DNA of 64,000 nucleotides. Source: Terripilifer ovatus. Lineage in GTDB: Bacteria > Pseudomonadota > Alphaproteobacteria > Rhizobiales > Beijerinckiaceae. Every line of letters begins with the position of its first letter. The first letter of the stretch is position 1. The DNA lies in contig JARHVB010000085.1 of assembly GCA_029222685.1 (NCBI GenBank), positions 186,001 through 250,000 of the forward strand, read 5' to 3'. The notes beneath the pieces were generated by a model, which did not search any database, was not told where the DNA came from, and saw only the letters and a program-made list of their open reading frames with translations. Below are positions 17,477 through 25,406 of this stretch, piece by piece. The position numbers were made by a program, and so were the translations under genes.

Positions 17477-17941
17477 ATGACGATGAGTGCGACCAACCCT
17501 CCGGAGACTCAAAGCGGCGGACCGCACGCGCAGTACGCCGCGTTGCCGTATCGCCGTGGCACCGGTCTCGAGGTCATGCTGGTCTCTTCGCTTGATTCCG
17601 GCCGCTGGATCATTCCCAAGGGCTGGCCGATGGAAGGCTTCACCGGTTTTGAGGCGGCCGCGCGGGAGGCCTTCGAGGAGGCCGGCCTCGTCGGCGCCAT
17701 CGAACAGCAGTCGATCGGCTTTTTTCACTATCAGAAGCGCCGCAAGAACGGCGCCGTCTGGCACTGCCGGGTGGAAGTCTTCCCGATGGAAGTGAAACAG
17801 CAGCGCAAGAAATGGCCTGAAAAACACGATCGGACCACGAAGTGGTTCAGCGTGGAACAGGCGGCCGCGCTGGTGCGGGAGCCCGAACTTGCCGACATCA
17901 TGCGCCGGTTCGAGGCGGCGATGAAAGTGCCGCACGGCTGA
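17477..17941 (+). CDS. Nudix hydrolase (DIPP-like)
   Basis: A 154-residue Nudix hydrolase. The Nudix box GFTGFEAAAREAFEEAGL (about residues 55-72) fits the GX5EX7REUXEEXGU pattern. WIIPKGWP before it is typical of diphosphoinositol polyphosphate phosphohydrolase-like and diadenosine polyphosphate hydrolase members, which cleave X-diphosphates. The ATG at 17477 follows the PiT stop by 1 bp; MSATNPP at 17483 is an alternative start. The close coupling to a phosphate transporter suggests a role in phosphate or polyphosphate-nucleotide balance. A strong terminator follows. Confidence 0.88.
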   Translation: MTMSATNPPETQSGGPHAQYAALPYRRGTGLEVMLVSSLDSGRWIIPKGWPMEGFTGFEAAAREAFEEAGLVGAIEQQSIGFFHYQKRRKNGAVWHCRVEVFPMEVKQQRKKWPEKHDRTTKWFSVEQAAALVREPELADIMRRFEAAMKVPHG

Positions 17942-17960
17942 AGCAGCCCGCAGGTGACCC

Positions 17961-17999
17961 AATGAAAACGCCCGGTCTAACGGCCGGGCGTTTTCATTT
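17961..17999. terminator. Bidirectional rho-independent terminator
   Basis: A perfect long stem: aatgaaaacgcccgg (17961-17975) pairs with ccgggcgttttcatt. A's on the left and T's on the right let it work on both strands. It lies between the convergent Nudix gene (ends 17941) and the carrier-protein ligase gene (ends 18056). Confidence 0.9.
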
Positions 18000-18055
18000 T
18001 ACATGCTGCACGCAGGTGCGAACCTCACAGGGAGTTATGTCTGCGAGACAGTTCG

Positions 18056-19000
18056 TTATGGCCAAAGAACCTGGCGAACCGCCTCGGGCCACTGCGCCGT
18101 CTCGCAGCCGTGGTGCTTGAACAGCGCCAGCGCCACCCGCTCCATGCCGAAGCCGACGCAGGCGGTATGAGCGACGCCGCCATCGGCTGTCGGGATGTTC
18201 CACAGCGATCCGAAGTGATCCTGATGGTAGTTGAACGACAGGCAGGCCGTCGGCTTTTCCTCGCTGGTGACGGGGATCAGCAGTTCGAATTTCAGCCCGG
18301 TGTCGCGCTGGTTGTTGGCCAGCATGCGGCCGGCGCGGCCGAAGAACGGGTCGTTGGCGACATCGACCTTCAGCGGCACGCCGAGCGATGCCATCATCGT
18401 CTGCCCGCGCTCCAGCCATGTTTCGCGGAAGGCACGAACCTGCTCCGGCGAGCCGATGCGGACATATTCGCGCATGCGGAACATCTGCATGCGCGCCGGA
18501 TCCTTCGAGGGCTCATGGCGGAAGCAATAGGATTGCAGGTCGTAGAGCCGGCCTTCGGGCGGCAGCGGGCCGCGCTTGGCGACGGTCGGATAGAGCGGAT
18601 AGCAGGCGGCCGGCGTCAGCACGATGTCGGTTGCCTGCTGCTGGCCGGTCCAGTCCTGGCCTGCTTCGAGTTCGGCGAGCAGGGTACAATGGTCGGCATC
18701 GCCGCCCATGAAGCTGTGCACGGTGCCGGCGAGCTGCGGAAAGCTCTTCATATAGCCGCTCTTCTCGAACAGCGGCCGCGCGATGCCCGGCGGAAAATGG
18801 ATCGACGTGGCGGCGTCGTGCTTGCCGTGGCGCGTCACCAACCGGTCGAATGCCTTGATGACATCCTCGAAGGCGCCGGAGCGGCCATAGAGTCCGTCGA
18901 CACCGCTGTCGAACAGGACCCCCTTGTCGAACAGTTCGTTGAGAAACTCCTCCTGGGCGGAGAGCCCGGTGGGCGCATCGGCACGGGTGTGAATATTCAC
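18056..19000 (-). CDS. Amino acid:[carrier protein] ligase (class II aaRS-like, Bll0957 type)
   Basis: A 314-residue homologue of the catalytic domain of atypical seryl-tRNA synthetase, lacking a tRNA-binding domain. This family (Bradyrhizobium Bll0957, Agrobacterium Atu2573) is known to activate small amino acids with ATP and load them on the phosphopantetheine of a small carrier protein instead of tRNA. Class II motif 2 is [20 protein letters not shown] and motif 3 [12 protein letters not shown]. Cys133, Glu178 and Cys281 occupy the positions of the family's zinc ligands. The GTG at 18998-19000 is chosen because AGGAG lies 8 bp before it; another GTG three codons earlier is possible. The partner carrier protein is encoded 70-80 bp upstream. 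Which amino acid it uses (Gly or Ala likely) and its cellular role are unknown. Confidence 0.92.
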   Translation of the reverse strand: MNIHTRADAPTGLSAQEEFLNELFDKGVLFDSGVDGLYGRSGAFEDVIKAFDRLVTRHGKHDAATSIHFPPGIARPLFEKSGYMKSFPQLAGTVHSFMGGDADHCTLLAELEAGQDWTGQQQATDIVLTPAACYPLYPTVAKRGPLPPEGRLYDLQSYCFRHEPSKDPARMQMFRMREYVRIGSPEQVRAFRETWLERGQTMMASLGVPLKVDVANDPFFGRAGRMLANNQRDTGLKFELLIPVTSEEKPTACLSFNYHQDHFGSLWNIPTADGGVAHTACVGFGMERVALALFKHHGCETAQWPEAVRQVLWP

Positions 19001-19079
19001 GACGGGCACTCCTCAGACGCGGCATTTTCAAGCGAAGTGGAGACCGGTTCGCGTGAAGAAAATGCTCTCTGTTAAACGT

Positions 19080-19325
19080 TTAGGCAGCGGCGCGGGTCAG
19101 TTCGGTGACGGCTGTTTCGATCGAGCGGATGGTGGCGAAAGTGCGCCGGTTGAGCATGCGCTCGGGGAATTCGATGTCGAAGGCGTCTTCCAGCGCCAGC
19201 ATCAACTGCACCGAAGCAAACGAAGTGAGGCCGGCTTCATGCAGGTCGGCGTCGTCGGCGAGCGTGCTCGCGGGGACCGGCAGCTTGGCGGCTTGATCGA
19301 GAATGGCGCGGATACGGTCGGTCAT
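19080..19325 (-). CDS. Acyl carrier protein, dedicated partner of the aminoacyl ligase
   Basis: An 81-residue carrier protein with the four-helix ACP pattern. The phosphopantetheine-accepting serine is Ser35 in LHEAGLTSFASVQLMLALED, a variant of the usual DSL motif with LTS. It is placed directly before the amino acid:[carrier protein] ligase, as in Bradyrhizobium where the ligase charges its neighbouring carrier. It is therefore expected to carry a glycyl or alanyl thioester rather than a fatty acid. The ATG at 19323-19325 has an AGGA site; a longer in-frame reading upstream was rejected. Confidence 0.9.
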   Translation of the reverse strand: MTDRIRAILDQAAKLPVPASTLADDADLHEAGLTSFASVQLMLALEDAFDIEFPERMLNRRTFATIRSIETAVTELTRAAA

Positions 19326-19534
19326 CGGCGGGTCCTGAATATGCGTGGTGAAGGTCACGACATAATAAGAGCTCAGGCCCTGCAAAAAATATGAACAATT
19401 TGAAGATTTAACGCGGATCATTCTTCTCGGTTTACAGACCGTTTAACGAACCTCGGGAATTTGCGTTAATGGCCCGGGCGGAGCGGCCGATGCCAGGGCC
19501 GGTCGCGAAAAAGCCAAGTCCATGGAGATGAAGC

Positions 19535-19918
19535 CTAATAGCAGACGAAGCCGTTGCCGGCCGCCCGCGTGGCGCCGTTCATCGATTCCAGCGTCATGCG
19601 GATGTCGCCGGTGAGTCGGTCGAGATCGGCTTGCGGCAGGACCGCATCGTCAAGCCCGCCGAGCCAGTCGGCGAAGTCGCGCCTGCGGGTCGATGTCTCA
19701 CTTGCCTCGAGACGGTCCTCGACAAAGGCAGCCAGGGCGTCGCGGCCGTCCTGGCGGTAGCGGTGGCGGAGGAATTCCAGGAGATCCTGCTCGACCGCAC
19801 CGGGATCGAGCGGGACATGGAAGCCGCCCGCGCACGAGCAGCCGGCGAGATGCGGCGCGAAGATCATCGCCCCGCTCCACAGCCGCGAAAGCTCCTGTCC
19901 GACAGTCTCGGATTCCAA
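19535..19918 (-). CDS. Small hypothetical protein upstream of the aminoacyl carrier protein
   Basis: I do not recognise this reading of up to 127 residues. It begins at TTG (complement of 19916-19918); an ATG at 19865-19867 (MIFAPHLAGCSCAGGF) is an alternative giving 110 residues. It contains a conspicuous GCSCAGGFHVPLD segment near residues 26-38, a charged helical middle rich in Arg, Asp and Glu, and ends in GNGFVCY. It lies 209 bp upstream of the carrier protein gene on the same strand and could belong to the aminoacyl-carrier system, perhaps as an acceptor or accessory. That role is only inferred from position. Codon bias looks like its neighbours. Confidence 0.5.
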   Translation of the reverse strand: MESETVGQELSRLWSGAMIFAPHLAGCSCAGGFHVPLDPGAVEQDLLEFLRHRYRQDGRDALAAFVEDRLEASETSTRRRDFADWLGGLDDAVLPQADLDRLTGDIRMTLESMNGATRAAGNGFVCY

Positions 19919-20170
19919 TGGTTCGCTCCGGAAATTCTGGTCGAAAAATACAACTAACGTGATAGAGAGTGCGGAATCGAGCCTCTTCGACTTGACTGCA
20001 ACCCTCTAACTACAAGCCTTCTCGACAGAAGTCTTGCACCAACCGCCGGCGGCCTCCGGCGTCTCCGCGGCGTGGCACGCCTGCGGCAGGCGGCGACCTC
20101 GTGCCATCGATATGGGAGAAAACCGCGGGTCTGCCAAGGCCGCGCGGGCCAAAGGAATGAACAAGACAGA

Positions 20171-22297
20171 ATGAAACAGCCAGCCACGCAAACCGGCCGC
20201 GCTCCGGCCGCCAGCAAAATCCGCCAGAAAATTCGCCAGAACATTCGACTTGCCGCCGACATCGGCGGAACCTTCACCGACGTTGCAGCTTTCGACGAGC
20301 GAACCTCCCGCCTTCTGCTCGGCAAGACCCTGTCGACGCCGAAACGGCTGGTCGAGGGTATTTCCGACGGCGCCGCCAAGGCTGGCGCGGAATTCGCCGA
20401 CGCCGCGATCTTCCTGCACGGGTCGACTGTCGCCATCAACACCATGCTCGAGCGTAACGGCGCCAAAGCGGCGCTGATCACCACCCAGGGTTTCCGCGAC
20501 GTCTACGAGATCGGCCGCATCAACCGGCCCGACGCCTACAACCTCTATTTCAAGAAGCATGATCCGCTGGTGCCGCGCTCGCGCCGCTTCGAGGTGCGCG
20601 AGCGCCTGACCGCCGAAGGCGATGTGCATGAGCCGCTCGACGAGGCCGGCGTCCACGCCGTCTGCGACAAGCTCATTGAACTCGGCATCGAAGCCGTCGC
20701 CATCATGTTCCTGCATTCCTACCGCAATCCGGCGCACGAGATCCGCGTCCGCGACATCGTGCGCGAGCGCATGCCGGGCATCTTCGTTTCCGCATCGCAT
20801 GAACTGTCGCAGGAATATCGCGAGTTCGAGCGCGTCTCGACCGTGGTCTCCAACGCCTACGTCGGTCCGCGCGTGCGCGACTATATCGCCGAGATCGACG
20901 GCCATCTGAAGCAGGAGCATTTCGACGGCTCGTTCCTGCTCGTGCAATCGACCGGCGGCCTTTATGAATCCGCGCAGGCGCAACAGCAATGCATCCGCAT
21001 GCTCGAATCCGGCCCCGCCGCCGGCGTCGTCGGCACGCAGGCGCTGTGCCAGGCGATGGGTGTCGGCGACGCCATCGCCTTCGACATGGGCGGCACCACG
21101 GCGAAGGCCGGCGTGATCTATCAGGGCCATGCGCTGACGACGAGCCTCGCGCTTGTCGGCGGCTATGAACGGGCGCTACCGATCCAGATGGCGATGATCG
21201 ATATTTTCGAAGTCGGTACCGGCGGCGGCAGCATTGCCTGGCTCGACGACGGCGGCGCGCTCCATGTGGGGCCGCGCAGCGCCGGCGCCGAGCCGGGTCC
21301 TGCCTGTTACGGCCGCGGCGGCGACCAGCCGACCGTGACCGACGCCAATCTCGTGCTCGGCCGGCTTGGCGCCGATCGCTTTCTCGGCGGCGAGATGAAG
21401 CTCGACATCGAGGCCGCGCGCGAGGCGATCGACAACAAGATCGCCAGGCCGCTGGGCTTGACGGTGACGCAGGCTGCGGCGGGAATTCTACGCATAGCCG
21501 CCACCACCATGTCGCTGGCGGTGAAGACGGTGACGACCGAACGCGGCCTCGATTCGGCAGCCTTCCCGCTCGTCGCCTATGGCGGCGCCGGGCCGCTGCA
21601 TGCCGCCGCCATCGCCCGTGAGATCGGCATGGCGCAGGTCATCGTGCCGCGCGCGCCGGGCCATTTCTGCGCCTTCGGCATGCTGCACTCCGATCTGCGC
21701 TACGACTTCGTCCGCACCTGGCCGGCACGCCTGGCGCAATTGTCCTTCGCCGATCTCGATCGCGTCTATGGCGAACTGATCGCCGAGGGCGAGGATGCCC
21801 TGACGCGCAGCGGCGCCACCAATGCCAAGGTGCGCGTCGTGCGCTCGGCCGACGTGCGCTATGTCGGCCAGGAACATGCGGTGACGATCGAACTGCCGGT
21901 CAATGTCCTGAAGAAGGAAGACCGCGCCGCGATCAAGACCCTGTTCGATGCGGAGCACCAATTGCGCTACGGCACCTGCGCGCCGATGGAAGCTGCCGAG
22001 CTCGTCAGCCTGCGCGCCACCGTGACCGGCGTCATGCGCAAGCCGAAGCTGGAGCGGATCGCCAAGGGAACGGCGACACCGCCGAAAGCATCGTTGCGCG
22101 GCACGCGAGCCGTCAATTTCGGCGATGCGGCAGCGAAGAAGACCAATGTCTATGGCCGCGACGAGTTGAAGGCCGGCAACCGCATCCGCGGCCCGGCGCT
22201 GATCGAGGAGCATGCCTCGACGACGGTGGTGTTTCCGTCGGACAGGCTTGTCGTCGACAGCTTCGGCAATCTGGTGATCGAGATCGGGAGAGCGTGA
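20171..22297 (+). CDS. hyuA: Hydantoinase/oxoprolinase subunit A (HyuA)
   Basis: A 708-residue ATP-dependent hydantoinase/oxoprolinase A subunit of the ASKHA-like fold. RLAADIGGTFTDVAAFDE near residues 24-41 is the phosphate-binding motif, followed by FLHGSTVAINTMLERNGAKAALITTQGFRDV. The middle has the GGTTAKAG and GTGGGSIAW motifs of the ATPase fold. With HyuB it hydrolyses cyclic amides such as N-methylhydantoin or 5-oxoproline, or acts in related carboxylases; the substrate is not readable. The ATG at 20171 is chosen; upstream codons are Arg-rich noise. hyuB starts at the hyuA stop (TGATG), and a TctC gene follows, so a three-gene operon is likely. Confidence 0.92.
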   Translation: MKQPATQTGRAPAASKIRQKIRQNIRLAADIGGTFTDVAAFDERTSRLLLGKTLSTPKRLVEGISDGAAKAGAEFADAAIFLHGSTVAINTMLERNGAKAALITTQGFRDVYEIGRINRPDAYNLYFKKHDPLVPRSRRFEVRERLTAEGDVHEPLDEAGVHAVCDKLIELGIEAVAIMFLHSYRNPAHEIRVRDIVRERMPGIFVSASHELSQEYREFERVSTVVSNAYVGPRVRDYIAEIDGHLKQEHFDGSFLLVQSTGGLYESAQAQQQCIRMLESGPAAGVVGTQALCQAMGVGDAIAFDMGGTTAKAGVIYQGHALTTSLALVGGYERALPIQMAMIDIFEVGTGGGSIAWLDDGGALHVGPRSAGAEPGPACYGRGGDQPTVTDANLVLGRLGADRFLGGEMKLDIEAAREAIDNKIARPLGLTVTQAAAGILRIAATTMSLAVKTVTTERGLDSAAFPLVAYGGAGPLHAAAIAREIGMAQVIVPRAPGHFCAFGMLHSDLRYDFVRTWPARLAQLSFADLDRVYGELIAEGEDALTRSGATNAKVRVVRSADVRYVGQEHAVTIELPVNVLKKEDRAAIKTLFDAEHQLRYGTCAPMEAAELVSLRATVTGVMRKPKLERIAKGTATPPKASLRGTRAVNFGDAAAKKTNVYGRDELKAGNRIRGPALIEEHASTTVVFPSDRLVVDSFGNLVIEIGRA

Positions 22298-24231
22298 TGG
22301 CCAAGGCAGCACGCAAAGCAGTGAAAAAGACCATGAAGAAAACAACGTCTCCGGTCCGCAAGACGGCGAGCAAGACCAAATCTGCGAAGGCCTCCCGCAT
22401 CGCCAAATCCGCCGCGAAGAAAGAGGTTCGCAAGACCTCCGCTTCTGCCGTGAAGGCGGCGGAAAAGCGCGCGCCGAAGCGGCGCTTCGCCAAGAGCGAT
22501 CCGATCCTGACCGAGATCATTCGCAACGGCGTGCTGGCGGTGACGGAAGAGATGAAATCCAACCTCATGCGCACCGCCTACAATATGATCATCTACGAGG
22601 CGCTGGATTTTACCGTTGGCCTCTACACGGCCGATGGCGATACGATCTCCATCGGTCTGGGCCTCCCGATGTTCATTCGCGGCATGGCCGAGACCATACG
22701 CCAGAAACTGCGCCACTTCGGCAGGGACAATCTGGAGCCTGGCGACATTCTCGTCACCAACGACGCCTATCTCACCGGCAGTCACCTCAATCACTTCACC
22801 TTCAGCCTGCCGATCTTCTTCGAGGGCGAATTGTGCGGCTGGGCCTGCTGCATGGCGCACTGGCCCGATGTCGGAGGAACGCTTGGCGGCGTGACGACGG
22901 ATATCTATTCCGAAGGCATCCAGATCCCGATCGTCAAGTATCAGAAGGCCGGCGTCGTCAACCAGGATCTCGTCGACATCATCCGCATGAACGTGCGCCT
23001 GCCGGACCGTGCCATGGGCGACCTGCGCGCCCAGATCACGGCGGTGAAGACAGGCGAGAAGCGCTTCAAGGAACTGCTCGCCCGCTACGGCCGCGAGGAA
23101 GTCGCCGACGCCATCCGCAACATCATGGCGCAATCGGAACGCTCGGCCCGCGCCCGCACCCGCGAAATTCCCGACGGCACCTATGAGGCGACGTCCTATA
23201 TGGACGACGACGGCGTCGAGATCGGCAAGCGCGTGCCGATCAAGGTGAAGGTCATCGTCGAAGGCGAGAACATCACCATCGATCTCACCGAGATGAGCGC
23301 GCAGGTGCGCGGCTTCTACAATTCCGGCGAGACGACCGGCTATGCCTGCGCCCAGGTCGCCTACAAATGCCTGACCTCGCCGACGGATTATCCGATCAAC
23401 GAAGGCAGTTTCCGTTCCCTGAACGTGAAGCTGAACAAGGGCACCGTCGTCAGTGCGGTGAAGCCGGCGCCGATGCGCTGGTGGATGACATTCCCGATGA
23501 CCATCGTCGACACCGTGTTCAAGGCGCTGGCGCCGGCGATCCCCGACCGCGTCATCGCCGGCCACCATGCCGATCTGATCAGCGTCAATCTGCACGGCAT
23601 TCATCCGCGCACCGGCGGCTTCTTCCTCGGCGGCTTCGGCCCGCTCGGCGGCGGCTGGGGCGCCAAGCTGACCGAAGACGGCATGAGCGCCACGGTCTGC
23701 CTCAACGACGGCGACACCCACAACAGCCCGGTCGAATCGGTGGAAGCGAAATTCCCCTATCTGATCGAGAGCCTGTCCTTGCGCAGCGGCTCCGGCGGCG
23801 CCGGCAAATATCGCGGCGGCCTCGGCATCGAGCGCAAGGTGACGGCGCGTGTGCCGCTGACCCTGAATGCGCAGGTCGAGCGCATGCACTGCACGCCGTG
23901 GGGGCTGAACGGCGGCCATGACGGCTTCGGCAATGAGGTCACGGTCTATACAGAAAAGGGCGAGAACCGCGACGTGCAGAACGCCAAGGTCTTCCTGCGC
24001 CGCTTGCAGCCGGGCGAGGGCTTCTATGCCCGCTCTGGCGGCGGCGGCGGCTTCGGTCCGCCGCTGGAGCGAGATCCAAATCGCGTTGCACTCGACGTGG
24101 CGGAAGAATATGTGAGTGCCGAAGAAGCCCGCAACACCTACGGTGTCGTGCTCGACGCCAATGGCGCGCCGGATTGTGCCGAGACGGAAAAGCTTCGCAA
24201 TAATCTGTTGGAGGAGGGGAAACAACAATGA
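22297..24231 (+). CDS. hyuB: Hydantoinase/oxoprolinase subunit B (HyuB) with basic N-terminal tail
   Basis: A 644-residue HyuB subunit. From about residue 67 it is a normal family member: DPILTEIIRNGVLAVTEEMKSNLMRTAYN, then ILVTNDAYLTGSHLNHFT, with metal-site candidates in the AHWPDVGG stretch, and GGFGPLGGGWGAKLTEDGMSATVCLNDGDTHNSPVE near the end. The first 66 residues are unusual: 18 Lys and 7 Arg against 2 Glu, with Ala/Ser/Thr, resembling a histone H1-like tail. The ATG at 22297 shares one base with the hyuA stop, which supports the long start; ATG at codon 13 is an alternative. The tctC gene overlaps its end by 4 bp. Confidence 0.92.
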   Translation: MAKAARKAVKKTMKKTTSPVRKTASKTKSAKASRIAKSAAKKEVRKTSASAVKAAEKRAPKRRFAKSDPILTEIIRNGVLAVTEEMKSNLMRTAYNMIIYEALDFTVGLYTADGDTISIGLGLPMFIRGMAETIRQKLRHFGRDNLEPGDILVTNDAYLTGSHLNHFTFSLPIFFEGELCGWACCMAHWPDVGGTLGGVTTDIYSEGIQIPIVKYQKAGVVNQDLVDIIRMNVRLPDRAMGDLRAQITAVKTGEKRFKELLARYGREEVADAIRNIMAQSERSARARTREIPDGTYEATSYMDDDGVEIGKRVPIKVKVIVEGENITIDLTEMSAQVRGFYNSGETTGYACAQVAYKCLTSPTDYPINEGSFRSLNVKLNKGTVVSAVKPAPMRWWMTFPMTIVDTVFKALAPAIPDRVIAGHHADLISVNLHGIHPRTGGFFLGGFGPLGGGWGAKLTEDGMSATVCLNDGDTHNSPVESVEAKFPYLIESLSLRSGSGGAGKYRGGLGIERKVTARVPLTLNAQVERMHCTPWGLNGGHDGFGNEVTVYTEKGENRDVQNAKVFLRRLQPGEGFYARSGGGGGFGPPLERDPNRVALDVAEEYVSAEEARNTYGVVLDANGAPDCAETEKLRNNLLEEGKQQ

Positions 24232-25253
24232 GAAAACACATCCGCATACTTGCTCTGTTCGCCAGCTTCGCCGGCGCGACCACGGTGGCGCATGCGCAAC
24301 AGAGCGTCGAAGATTTCTACAAGTCGAAGCCGATCAACTTCATCATCGGTACCGGCGAGGGCGGCGGCTACGACTTCAGCTCCCGCTTCGCCGCGCAGTA
24401 TCTCGGCAAGTTCCTGCCCGGCAATCCGACGATCGTTCCAAGAAACATGCCGGGCGCCGGCAGCATCGCCGCCGCCGAGTATATGTTCTCGGTGGCACCG
24501 CACGACGGCACCTATCTGGCGATGTTCCAGCCGACGTTCATCCTCGAAAAGCTGAACGATCCGCGCCGCAAGTTCGTATCGCAGGATTTCACCTATATCG
24601 GCCGCATGGATTCGAGCACCCTGGTCGGGCTCGTCTCCGACAAGTCGCCGGCGCAGACCATCGAGGAAGCCAAGAAGACGGAAGTGATCCTCTCCGCCAA
24701 TGCGGCGGCCGGCACCTCGGCGACGATCCCCTGGGCCCTCAACCGCATGATCGGGACCAAGTTCAAGGTCATCCTCGGCTATAATTCGAGCGCCGCCATG
24801 GGGCTCGCCATCGACCGCGGAGAAGCCTTCGGCAACGGCAGCACGAGCTGGGATTACCTGCTGACCAAGCAGGACTGGTTCGACGAGAAGAAGATCAAGA
24901 TTCTCTACGTGATTGCGCTGGAGCGGTTTTCGAAGCTGCCCGACGTGCCGACGGTTATCGAACTCGTCTCCGATCCGCGGCACAAGAACGCCCTGAAGCT
25001 GATCTCGTCCACATCCTCGGTCGGCCGCGCCATCGTCGCTCCGCCGAACAACGAGCCGACGCGCACGGCAGCGCTGCGCGCCGCTTATGAAGCCATGGTA
25101 AAGGACCCGACCTTTCTCGCCGATGCCGACAAGCGCAAGCTGGGCGTCGATCCGCTCGACGGCAAATCGCTGCAGGCGCTCGTCGCCGATGTGGCGACGC
25201 AGCCGCAGGATATCGTGGATCTGCTGAAAGAGATGACCTTGCCGCCGAATTGA
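24228..25253 (+). CDS. TctC/Bug-type periplasmic solute-binding protein
   Basis: A 341-residue receptor with signal peptide MRKHIRILALFASFAGATTVAHA and the family core INFIIGTGEGGGYDFSSRFAAQYLGKFLPGNPTIVPRNMPGAGS (about residues 36-79). It overlaps hyuB by 4 bp (ATGA), so it is translationally coupled to the hydantoinase genes and probably binds their substrate or a precursor in the periplasm. No TctAB transporter subunits are present. It belongs to the GGGYD subgroup with the copies at 11616 and 60831. Confidence 0.9.
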   Translation: MRKHIRILALFASFAGATTVAHAQQSVEDFYKSKPINFIIGTGEGGGYDFSSRFAAQYLGKFLPGNPTIVPRNMPGAGSIAAAEYMFSVAPHDGTYLAMFQPTFILEKLNDPRRKFVSQDFTYIGRMDSSTLVGLVSDKSPAQTIEEAKKTEVILSANAAAGTSATIPWALNRMIGTKFKVILGYNSSAAMGLAIDRGEAFGNGSTSWDYLLTKQDWFDEKKIKILYVIALERFSKLPDVPTVIELVSDPRHKNALKLISSTSSVGRAIVAPPNNEPTRTAALRAAYEAMVKDPTFLADADKRKLGVDPLDGKSLQALVADVATQPQDIVDLLKEMTLPPN

Positions 25254-25270
25254 TGGGCTGAGCCTGACGC

Positions 25271-25394
25271 CCTCGTCCTTCGAGACGCGCCCTGCTGGCG
25301 CTCCTCAGGATGAGGGCTTCTGGGTTGGCTCCGTCAGTGCATCCCAAGCCTTCATCCTGAGGAGCCGGCGGAGCAGGCGTCTCGAAGGACGAGG
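25271..25394. repeat. Dispersed palindromic repeat, family A
   Basis: A 124-bp element with two about 49-bp inverted arms: cctcgtccttcgagacgc at the left faces gcgtctcgaaggacgagg at the right, and ctcctcaggatgagggctt faces aagccttcatcctgaggag. This type is widespread between genes in Rhizobiales. It lies between the convergent ends of tctC (25253) and the LLM oxidoreductase gene (25407) and may also terminate both. Confidence 0.85.
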
Positions 25395-25406
25395 GAGAAG
25401 CAAAGG

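Noticed and set aside
22150-24228. About 690-codon minus-strand open frame over hyuB
   Set aside because: Mirror frame of hyuB; its His/Ala/Arg-rich composition has no domain pattern.
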